From positions 1-37,450 of the forward strand of contig JAJFII010000075.1 of assembly GCA_021775095.1 (NCBI GenBank): DNA of 37,450 bases, read 5' to 3'. The notes beneath the pieces are model-generated. The model saw only the letters and a list, made by a program, of their open reading frames with translations, did not search any database and had not been told where the DNA came from. The translations under genes were made by a program, and so were the position numbers. Of the stretch, positions 1 through 6,671 are shown in pieces; the first letter of the stretch is position 1; each line of letters begins with the position of its first letter. The DNA is from Rhodospirillales bacterium. Its GTDB lineage: Bacteria > Pseudomonadota > Alphaproteobacteria > Rhodospirillales > Casp-alpha2.

Positions 1-959
1 CCAACCAGCGGCATCATATCGGGGACGTGACCCTCGAGACCCATCCAGACTCTGACGATCCGAGCCGCCGCAAGGGCTGGCGCTGCATACTGCGCCAGGC
101 GCATATTGCCGATAAGATTGTCCGGCACCACCTGGTAACCGCCGCGGCCCAGATCACCGATGCCCTGCCAACCGCCGCCGATCAACACGGTTCCGTTGGC
201 CGATTGCTTCAGGGTAAGCAGTCCGCTGGAAACACCGATGACCGTGTCGACGATGGGTGGCATGCGCTCAGTGACCGCAACCTGATTGACGCGATAACCG
301 ATTGGTAAATCGACGCCAAGGAAACCTGCTAGCTGCTTCATCCATGCGCCGCCGGCAAGTACGATACGCTTTGCCCGAAGCTTCCTGCCGGGACCAAAAG
401 AAACGACGAATTCGGTCGTTTCCCGCGCAATAGACGTCACCGGAGAATTCTCGAACAGCGTCACACCGGCATCGAGCAAAGCCTGGCGGTACAGCCGTCC
501 GGCAATCGACGAATTTGCATAGCCATCCAGCGGACAATAGGACGCGAGAACAACCCGGTCAGTTGCGATTCCCGGTTCGATATTGCTGATTGCTGAGCCG
601 TTCATAAACTCAATTGGCGCGCCGGCAGCGCGCCGTTCGGTCATTCGCACCTCCATCATCGCCGCCTCTTCATCGGTAAATGCCAAGGTCAGACCGCCCT
701 TTTTGCGAAAACCGATATCGACGCCGAAGCGATCTGCCATGGTCCGCCAAAGCTCCCACGCGCGCATGGCATAGGGCACCAGAGCGGCGCGCTTGATCTG
801 GATCGCCAAAGTGCCGGCGTTCACACCGGATGCAGCCATACACAAACCGTCGCGCTCAACCACCGCCACTTTCATTCCAGCGTCAGCCAAATGCCAGGAC
901 GTGATGCAACCCATAAGGCCGCCGCCGACCGTGACCATGTCATAAGTCGGCGCGCTCAT
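1..959 (-). CDS. FAD-dependent oxidoreductase (DAO family), 3' end cut by window
   Basis: This is the N-terminal 319 codons of a flavoprotein that runs off the left edge. It begins with MSAPTYDMVTVGGGLMGC, a Rossmann FAD-binding glycine motif, with the acidic ribose-binding residue in VVERD about 22 residues on. The motif ASGVNAGTL resembles the FAD-contact segment of glycine/sarcosine/D-amino acid oxidases, and IVLAGGAW is a second FAD motif. The ATG at 959 has GAGG nine bases upstream. The gene lies 15 bases after the DapA-family gene and completes a run of four genes that also encode a BFD-type flavoprotein and a [2Fe-2S] protein. By family knowledge this set resembles the beta subunit of heteromeric D-hydroxyproline dehydrogenase or of opine oxidases. 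The substrate is inferred from the neighbours only. Confidence 0.85.
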   Translation of the reverse strand, partial: MSAPTYDMVTVGGGLMGCITSWHLADAGMKVAVVERDGLCMAASGVNAGTLAIQIKRAALVPYAMRAWELWRTMADRFGVDIGFRKKGGLTLAFTDEEAAMMEVRMTERRAAGAPIEFMNGSAISNIEPGIATDRVVLASYCPLDGYANSSIAGRLYRQALLDAGVTLFENSPVTSIARETTEFVVSFGPGRKLRAKRIVLAGGAWMKQLAGFLGVDLPIGYRVNQVAVTERMPPIVDTVIGVSSGLLTLKQSANGTVLIGGGWQGIGDLGRGGYQVVPDNLIGNMRLAQYAAPALAAARIVRVWMGLEGHVPDMMPLV

Positions 960-974
960 TGAACCAGCCTCATA

Positions 975-1886
975 TTATTCTGCCGCCTTATCCCCGGTGT
1001 TGCGCTCGAGCAGTCCCGCGTCGATCAGCAACCCGCGCACGTCGTTGCGTTGCTGCGCCGTCAACGGTTTGATCGGTTCCCGTGGAAACCCGCCGGGTCG
1101 GCCAAGCAGGTCAAGGGCGGTTTTCACCGTTGCCGGGAAAGTCCCGGAACCAAAAAAATTGAGCTTAGCCAAGACGGCTTGCAGGCGTCGCGCCGTTTCC
1201 CGGTCGCCGTTTACACAGGCCTCATAAAAATCGATAGACAAGCGCCCGACCACAGGCGTCGTTGAATCGACGTAACCGACGGCACCTTCACTGATCGCCG
1301 CCATACCGAGCAGGCTGGCATAACCGGCAAAGACGTTAATACGGTCACGCACACGGCGGATCATCGCCGACAGCACCAACCAATCCTTTGAGCTTTCCTT
1401 CAGGGCGATGACTTTGGGTTCGTCGGCCAGGCGATCAACCAGATCCACACTCATGTTGATGCCGGTCCTTCGCGGAATGTTGTACAGCATTACCGGCAAC
1501 GAACTGGCGGCGATGATGGCTTTGTAATAGTCGTAGATTTCGTCCTCTCCCGGCATGACGTACCACGGCGGCTGGATCATCACAGCATCGCAGCCGGCCT
1601 CCATCGCCTGATGCACCTTGCCGATCGCATGGCGGGTCAACATGGCACCGCATCCAGCAACAACGGGAACCCGACCGTTGACCTGTTCGACGCTCGCCCT
1701 GAACACCTGCATGCGCTCATCATCGTCTATCGCCCACGATTCACCGGTACAGCCGTTCGCCAGGATCCCGTGCACGCCGTCGTCAAGGACCTGATCGATG
1801 AGCCTGCGATAACCATCAAGGTCGAGGGACTCATCTTCGTGAAATGGCAATGTCAGGGCGGGGATCACCCCTTTCAGTTCAAGCAT
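975..1886 (-). CDS. DapA/N-acetylneuraminate lyase family class I aldolase; candidate pyrroline-4-hydroxy-2-carboxylate deaminase
   Basis: A 303-residue TIM-barrel protein of normal length for the DHDPS family. The Schiff-base lysine is Lys163 in ALKESS, the catalytic tyrosine is Tyr135 in YNIPRRTG, and the carboxylate-binding loop is GCTGE at 45-49. The ATG at 1886 follows AAAGGAGG at good spacing. The family includes dihydrodipicolinate synthase, sialic acid lyase, several sugar-acid dehydratases and the deaminase of trans-4-hydroxyproline breakdown. Its position between subunits of a heteromeric flavin dehydrogenase, rather than near lysine genes, favours the last: the dehydrogenase would form the pyrroline carboxylate and this enzyme would deaminate it towards alpha-ketoglutarate semialdehyde. 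That role is an inference. The family and active site are clear. Confidence 0.88.
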   Translation of the reverse strand: MLELKGVIPALTLPFHEDESLDLDGYRRLIDQVLDDGVHGILANGCTGESWAIDDDERMQVFRASVEQVNGRVPVVAGCGAMLTRHAIGKVHQAMEAGCDAVMIQPPWYVMPGEDEIYDYYKAIIAASSLPVMLYNIPRRTGINMSVDLVDRLADEPKVIALKESSKDWLVLSAMIRRVRDRINVFAGYASLLGMAAISEGAVGYVDSTTPVVGRLSIDFYEACVNGDRETARRLQAVLAKLNFFGSGTFPATVKTALDLLGRPGGFPREPIKPLTAQQRNDVRGLLIDAGLLERNTGDKAAE

Positions 1887-1916
1887 TGTCTGTGCCTCCT
1901 TTAGCCGGGGCCCGAA

Positions 1917-3347
1917 TTAAGCGGGGGCCGGGGCGCGTTTCGGGATGTCGTCATATACATAATCACCCGTCAGGGTTTCCATGGGCAGCGGCCGCAACGG
2001 TACCCGTGCCGTCCAGATGCCGGCCTTTCGGCGACCACCGGCATGGGCGGCGACCAAGGTTGCCGCCGCCTCACCACACATCCGACCCTGGCAAGGCCCC
2101 ATGCCACAGCGTGTCCAGGATTTCAGTTGGTTGACTTCCCGCGCCCCGGCCGCAAGTGCGGCCTCGATATCAGCGCGCGTCACGTCTTCGCAGCGGCAGA
2201 TCACGGTCTCGCTGTCGGCCGCCTCGAGCAGACCCGGCCGCAAGGCCATCATGGCGGCCATAGAAGATCCGAAATTTTCAGCACGGCGCAAGGCCTTTGA
2301 CAATCGGGCCGCCTGATCGACGAATTCGGTCGCACTCAAGCGCCCTAAATGGCGTGCCACGCTCAATCCGGCCTGCCGACCTTGCAGGGCCGACGCAGCG
2401 GCACCGACAATTCCGCCGCCATCGCCGACCACCGAAAGCCCAGGCAGGTTCGTTGCAAAATTCGGATCGCGTACCGGCACCCAACCCCCCGCAGCGGCCA
2501 CATAATTGTGGTCCGCGCCGAGCAGCCGTGAAATATCCGTTGCCGGCACCAAACCATGGCCGATGGTCAGGGAATCCGCGTCAAAATGTTGGTGACCATC
2601 GGCACGGGGACGCCAGTTGGCGTCGACCGGAGCGACGTCGATACCGGATACGACCGCGCCACCGCTCGCCCGCACCACCGTGTGGCGGCATAAAATGGGG
2701 ACACCTTTCGCCCGCACCTGGCGGAGCCAGCCAACGCCACGCTTCAGCAGATCCGGTCGCGACGCCATCGCCGGCAGGGCCTTCAACCAATCAGCCGGAC
2801 TCGACAGATCAACCACAGCGGCCGGTCGCCCGCCACCCTTGACGATAGCCGCCGCGACCGCTGCGACCAGCGGCCCGACACCAGCGACGACGGTGCGTTC
2901 TCCGGGCAGCATCTGATGGCATTTCAGCAAAATGGTCGCCGCTGCCAGGCCAATCACGCCGGGTTGGGTCCAATTGGGAAACGGCATCAGGCGCTCGTAG
3001 GTTCCTGCGCCAACAATAAGGTGGGGGGCCTGCAGGGTTATTGGCCCGTCCGGGCCAACCGCGTCGACATTGAAGCCGGGCGAAACCATCCATACCCGGT
3101 GGCCAAACAACCGCTCGGCAGCACTGCGTGCGAGGGCCTCCCGCAAGGCTTGGCCCGTGGCAAAATCCGGGCCCAGGGCGGCCACATCTGAAACATCGAA
3201 CTCGTCCGGTGGGGCGCGGTATACCTGACCACCGGCGGCCGGGGCTTCGTCGACCACCGCGACCTTGACGCCCGCCTCGGCGGCGACCAGCGCGGCATTC
3301 GCGCCAGCCGGCCCGGCACCGATGACGATGAGGTCAAACTCCGTCAT
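1917..3347 (-). CDS. FAD/NAD(P)-dependent oxidoreductase with C-terminal BFD-type [2Fe-2S] domain (HcnB/LhpE/opine-oxidase-A-like)
   Basis: A 476-residue flavoprotein. The N-terminal FAD site is GAGPAG at residues 10-15, with VVDEAP supplying the acidic residue and GGQVYR close by. A second nucleotide-binding fold lies in the middle. The C-terminus carries a BFD-like cluster motif with Cys384-x-Cys386 and Cys414-x4-Cys419, plus Cys424. This layout is that of the large subunit of hydrogen cyanide synthase, opine oxidases and D-hydroxyproline dehydrogenase, where it passes electrons between the DAO subunit and acceptors. The ATG overlaps the stop of the upstream [2Fe-2S] gene by four bases (ATGA), which implies translational coupling and a common complex. 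A 30-base gap separates it from the DapA-family gene. Confidence 0.9.
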   Translation of the reverse strand: MTEFDLIVIGAGPAGANAALVAAEAGVKVAVVDEAPAAGGQVYRAPPDEFDVSDVAALGPDFATGQALREALARSAAERLFGHRVWMVSPGFNVDAVGPDGPITLQAPHLIVGAGTYERLMPFPNWTQPGVIGLAAATILLKCHQMLPGERTVVAGVGPLVAAVAAAIVKGGGRPAAVVDLSSPADWLKALPAMASRPDLLKRGVGWLRQVRAKGVPILCRHTVVRASGGAVVSGIDVAPVDANWRPRADGHQHFDADSLTIGHGLVPATDISRLLGADHNYVAAAGGWVPVRDPNFATNLPGLSVVGDGGGIVGAAASALQGRQAGLSVARHLGRLSATEFVDQAARLSKALRRAENFGSSMAAMMALRPGLLEAADSETVICRCEDVTRADIEAALAAGAREVNQLKSWTRCGMGPCQGRMCGEAAATLVAAHAGGRRKAGIWTARVPLRPLPMETLTGDYVYDDIPKRAPAPA

Positions 3348-3628
3348 GGGGTCCGCCCCAAGTTGATCCTGATCCCGTCAAAAACCTTCTCCTGACAGGC
3401 GGTGACCGTTCGCCCATCGACGTGCACCTTGCATTCCTGGCATACCCCCATGAGACAGAAGGCACCGCGCGGATCATTCTGCGCCGGACTATTCCTCAAG
3501 TGCAGAATTCCCGCCGCCGCAAGGGCGACGGCGACACTTTCTCCGGCGTAGGCGGCAACAGGTTTGCCATCAACGAGCATCGTCGCTGGAGAGGATCTTT
3601 TGACCGTCGAATCTATTCGTTTGAACAT
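3344..3628 (-). CDS. Small (2Fe-2S)-binding protein, dehydrogenase alpha/HcnA-type subunit
   Basis: A 94-residue ferredoxin-like protein. Cysteines 58, 63, 66 and 78 give the C-x4-C-x2-C-x11-C pattern of plant-type [2Fe-2S] folds, in the segment CLMGVCQECKVHVDG. The start at 3628 (MFKRID) is preferred over the in-frame ATG at 3688 because AGGAA sits nine bases before it and because the N-terminus then matches the usual length of HcnA/SoxA-N-like subunits. It is the first gene of a unit with the BFD flavoprotein, the DapA-family enzyme and the DAO protein. By analogy it relays electrons inside a heteromeric dehydrogenase. A candidate promoter and operator lie just upstream. Confidence 0.88.
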   Translation of the reverse strand: MFKRIDSTVKRSSPATMLVDGKPVAAYAGESVAVALAAAGILHLRNSPAQNDPRGAFCLMGVCQECKVHVDGRTVTACQEKVFDGIRINLGRTP

Positions 3629-3649
3629 CAAATCTGATTCCTGTCGACT

Positions 3650-3688
3650 GTATACTGCATTTAACACCTTATGATCTATTGAGGTCAA
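3650..3688 (-). promoter_or_regulatory. Candidate sigma70 promoter with GTATAC palindrome before the [2Fe-2S] gene
   Basis: Read on the minus strand, TTGACC (3683-3688) and TTAAAT (3659-3664) are separated by 18 bases, a plausible -35/-10 pair. Right after the -10 comes GTATAC (3650-3655) inside CAGTATACAG, a short palindrome of the kind bound by FadR-type GntR repressors, placed where a repressor would block initiation. The start codon follows about 22 bases later. The motif is short and no GntR gene is visible in the window, so this is tentative. Confidence 0.4.
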
Positions 3689-3701
3689 GACGATCTGTTC
3701 A

Positions 3702-3741
3702 GGTCAGGACGGGGTATTGCCCAACCCCTTAAAGCCTGACC
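3702..3741 (-). terminator. Stem-loop between the dadA-like gene and the [2Fe-2S] gene
   Basis: GGTCAGG (3702-3708) pairs with CCTGACC (3735-3741), and inside it GGGG (3711-3714) pairs with CCCC (3725-3728). It lies 44 bases after the stop of the dadA-like gene on the minus strand. No T-run follows, so it is not a classic intrinsic terminator. It could end or protect the upstream transcript, or be a remnant of a REP-like element. Confidence 0.4.
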
Positions 3742-3784
3742 CCAATTCTTAATTGACCGAATAACGCCTTATGATTTATTTGCT

Positions 3785-5041
3785 TCAGAAAGGTGCGAAA
3801 CGCGAGATGCGATAAGGCTGGAGATTTATCGATGTCGGAATATCGGCGGCCAGGTCGGCGACCAGGCGGCCACTGATCGCGCCAAGACCCAAGCCAAAAT
3901 GACCGTGTCCGAAAGCGTAGTGAACCCCGGCAAAGCGCGCCGAACGATCAATGACAGGCAACGAATCGGGCGTCGATGGACGGTGCCCCATCCACTCCGT
4001 CATATCTTCCGTGACAAGGCCGGGTATCAAAGCGCGCGCGTGTGTCAAGAGGGTTCGATATCGCCGTCGATCCGGCGGTGCATCCAGGCCGCCAAATTCG
4101 GCTATCCCGGTAATCCGGAGGCCGCCATCCATTGGCGTCAAAATGATTCCACGACCTTCCGCCTTGATCGGCACGGACAGGGAAATACCCGGTCGAGGCA
4201 ACATCACATGGTATCCACGCTGCGATTCGATGGGCACCTTCGCGCCAAATTGCCGGACCAGTTTGCCGGACCACGCGCCGGCCGCAATGACGACAGTTGA
4301 TACGGCGTGGCGACCGGCGTCGGTGACAACCCAGTCAGGGCCATCGGTACCGATTTCGAAGCCGCGCACCTGTTCGCGTCGGAGGTCGCCGCCGCGCCGG
4401 ACAAACAGTTCGGCGTAGGCACGAACCATCGCCAGGGGATCGGTACAGTGGCAAACGTCGGGATAGAAGGTGGCGCCATGCATCGCGCCAACAATCTCCG
4501 GAACAAGCTGCCGCACGGCGGTGCCGTCGAGCTCGTCGAAAGCGATGCCATGGTCGGTTTGCAAGGCCCGTGCCGGCGCCGCACCGTGATACTGGCTGGC
4601 GGTTTCATAGAGATGAAGTTTACCGCGTTTTTGCACAAGATCCGTACGTTTGGCATCACCGAGCAACTCGAGATGGGCGTCGAGCAGGTCGGCTTGCAAG
4701 GCATGCATCGCGTCGGAAATCTCCGCCACACGTGCCGGTCGCGCTGCCGCAACGAACCGCAACAGCCACGGTATCAGTCTCGGCAACAACGCCCAATGCA
4801 GTTTTAGCGGACCATCCGGCAACAACATTTTTGGCACCTTGGCCAGGACGCCTGGCAGGGCGACCGGCACACACGATGCGGTTCCCAACATGCCGGCATT
4901 ACCCATCGAGCATCCTTCTCCGGGCGGTCCGCGGTCGATGACCGTGACGGTGAACCCATGGCGTTGCAAATAAAGCGCCGCGCTGATGCCGACGACGCCC
5001 GCACCGATGACCGTCGCATGTCGTTGGCCGGTTGTTTTCAT
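3785..5041 (-). CDS. DadA-like FAD-dependent D-amino acid dehydrogenase
   Basis: A 418-residue DAO-fold flavoenzyme, the usual length for DadA/HypO-type dehydrogenases. The FAD site is GAGVVG at residues 13-18, with VIDRG supplying the acidic residue, and CSMGNAGML is the typical DadA segment after it. VVIAAGAWSG and HYAFGHGHFGLGLG are the later FAD motifs. It would oxidise a D-amino or imino acid and feed electrons to the respiratory chain. The start overlaps the stop of the CoA-transferase gene by four bases (ATGA). In rhizobial hydroxyproline loci a DadA-like protein (HypO) is the D-hydroxyproline dehydrogenase, so this may be a second or alternative enzyme of the same pathway. The substrate cannot be fixed from sequence. 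Confidence 0.87.
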   Translation of the reverse strand: MKTTGQRHATVIGAGVVGISAALYLQRHGFTVTVIDRGPPGEGCSMGNAGMLGTASCVPVALPGVLAKVPKMLLPDGPLKLHWALLPRLIPWLLRFVAAARPARVAEISDAMHALQADLLDAHLELLGDAKRTDLVQKRGKLHLYETASQYHGAAPARALQTDHGIAFDELDGTAVRQLVPEIVGAMHGATFYPDVCHCTDPLAMVRAYAELFVRRGGDLRREQVRGFEIGTDGPDWVVTDAGRHAVSTVVIAAGAWSGKLVRQFGAKVPIESQRGYHVMLPRPGISLSVPIKAEGRGIILTPMDGGLRITGIAEFGGLDAPPDRRRYRTLLTHARALIPGLVTEDMTEWMGHRPSTPDSLPVIDRSARFAGVHYAFGHGHFGLGLGAISGRLVADLAADIPTSINLQPYRISRFAPF

Positions 5042-6270
5042 GAGACCTTACCTTTCGTCGCCGGCCGGCCAACGGCGACAACACCGTCCCGGACCAGGGT
5101 CGTCGCTTCAACGTCATCAAGACCGGCCTCGGCCAGAATTTCGAGCGAATGTTGGCCAAGGACCGGCGGTGGGGTATCGATACGCGGTCCGTGATGGCCG
5201 AAAGAGAATGGTGCCGTCGGCACCGCTATCTCGGTGTCTGGGCCCGCCACACCTGAGATGGATTGTAACAGGTTCCGGTTTGATAGCTGGTCCGACGCCA
5301 GCACTTCGCCCAGGGTGCGAACGCGAGCCGCCGGCACGCTGTCGGCCAAGAGATCCTCCCATTGATCCGCCGTACGGTTCCGCAGGACGGCCGCAAGTTC
5401 GGCAACCAGGTCGTCACGGTAGGGGTCTTGTTTGTTGACGTCGCAAAATCGCGGATCGATCCGAAGGTCATCGCGATCAAGCAGGTGACACAGGCGCTCG
5501 AACTGTTTTTGCGTACAGCAGCCAAGCATTATCAACTGGCCATCGGCCGCTTCATAACAACTCGCGCCCGCCAGGGCATGATCATTGCCATGCGGCTTAT
5601 GAGCCTTGCCGCCATGCAACGCATTCATCACCGCCGTCCCCATGAGAAGCATTGCCGCATCCTGCATCGACATATCGATGAACTGCCCCTGATCTGTTGT
5701 GGTACGCTGAAACAACGCCGCCGCGACAGCGAACGCCGCCATCGCACCGCTGGCGTAATCGAGCACCGGTGTGCCGGTTTTCAGTGGCCCCGAACCGGCA
5801 GTGCCGGTCCCCGCCATCATCCCGGCGGCGGCCTGGACAACATTATCATAGGCACCGCGCCGCGACTGCGGGCCGCATTGGCCATAGGCCGTCAGCGAGA
5901 GATAAATCAGCTTTCGATTGCTGGCGGCCAGTTGTTCGTAACCAAGCCCCAGGCCGGTTGCGACGCCGGGGCGAAAATTCTCCGCCAACACGTCGGCCCG
6001 GATTGCAAGGCGTTGCACGACACGGGCCCCGCGCGGGTCCTTGAGGTCGATCGCCAGTGAGCGTTTGTTTGCATTTTGTGAAAGAAAATGATCGCCCATA
6101 TGGCGGTCACGCAAGACCTCGTCGGATCCACGGCGACGCATATAGTCGCCATGGCTCGGCTCCTCGATCTTGATGACGTCAGCGCCCAGCAGGGCCAGTT
6201 GATAGGTACAAAAGGGACCTGACAAAACGTGCGTCAGATCCACGACGCGAATGCCCTCAAACGGTCGCAC
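5038..6270 (-). CDS. Family III CoA-transferase (CaiB/BaiF, formyl-CoA transferase-like)
   Basis: A 410-residue protein of the normal length for the family. The N-terminus MRPFEGIRVVDLTHVLSGPF and the segment LLGADVIKIEEP are standard. The catalytic aspartate is Asp171 in VLDYASG, equivalent to Asp169 of formyl-CoA transferase. Such enzymes move CoA between carboxylic acids through an aspartyl-CoA anhydride. The start is GTG at 6270, supported by AAGGAGGA eight bases upstream. It is the first gene of a two-gene unit with the DadA-like dehydrogenase, which is an uncommon partner: it suggests that the keto acid made by the dehydrogenase, or the substrate before it, is handled as a CoA ester. 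The acid involved is unknown. Confidence 0.9.
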   Translation of the reverse strand: MRPFEGIRVVDLTHVLSGPFCTYQLALLGADVIKIEEPSHGDYMRRRGSDEVLRDRHMGDHFLSQNANKRSLAIDLKDPRGARVVQRLAIRADVLAENFRPGVATGLGLGYEQLAASNRKLIYLSLTAYGQCGPQSRRGAYDNVVQAAAGMMAGTGTAGSGPLKTGTPVLDYASGAMAAFAVAAALFQRTTTDQGQFIDMSMQDAAMLLMGTAVMNALHGGKAHKPHGNDHALAGASCYEAADGQLIMLGCCTQKQFERLCHLLDRDDLRIDPRFCDVNKQDPYRDDLVAELAAVLRNRTADQWEDLLADSVPAARVRTLGEVLASDQLSNRNLLQSISGVAGPDTEIAVPTAPFSFGHHGPRIDTPPPVLGQHSLEILAEAGLDDVEATTLVRDGVVAVGRPATKGKVS

Positions 6271-6671
6271 GGATAAAGTCCTCCTTAACCAGCTATTTTC
6301 TTCAAGCGGGTCCTGACCCTAGCACAAGGCCACCATCGCCCTAATAGATTTGTCTGGCAACCAAATTGTCCGAAGAACCTGGCGTGCGTCGGCAGACTCG
6401 GATCCCCAACCGTCAAGCCTGATAAACCCCTTCCGCTGCTCCAGGACCGCACCCCATATCAATCCTTTTGCGGTGAGGATGTTTAACCGTTTTCCCCTCT
6501 CACGGCGACGGGTTGGAGACTTGTTTTATGAGCATCATCCCGGTAATCGCCAACCATTTAAACGCAACCGGTCTTCTGCTTTGTCAGAATGGCGTCAACT
6601 TACCGCATGGCGTTTATTACCGGGGTCCTGACGGATCATGGCAATTTAGTCTGACAACCCCGTCCAGACCG
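6271..6671. other. Intergenic region between CoA-transferase and RTX gene
   Basis: This 401-base gap holds the upstream region of the CoA-transferase gene and the downstream region of the RTX gene. CTGACGG (6628-6634) and CCGTCAG (6669-6675) are complementary, but the 34-base loop and lack of a T-run make a weak terminator. A plus-strand frame beginning at 6528 encodes about 64 residues but runs into the RTX gene antisense. No promoter was convincing. Confidence 0.4.
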
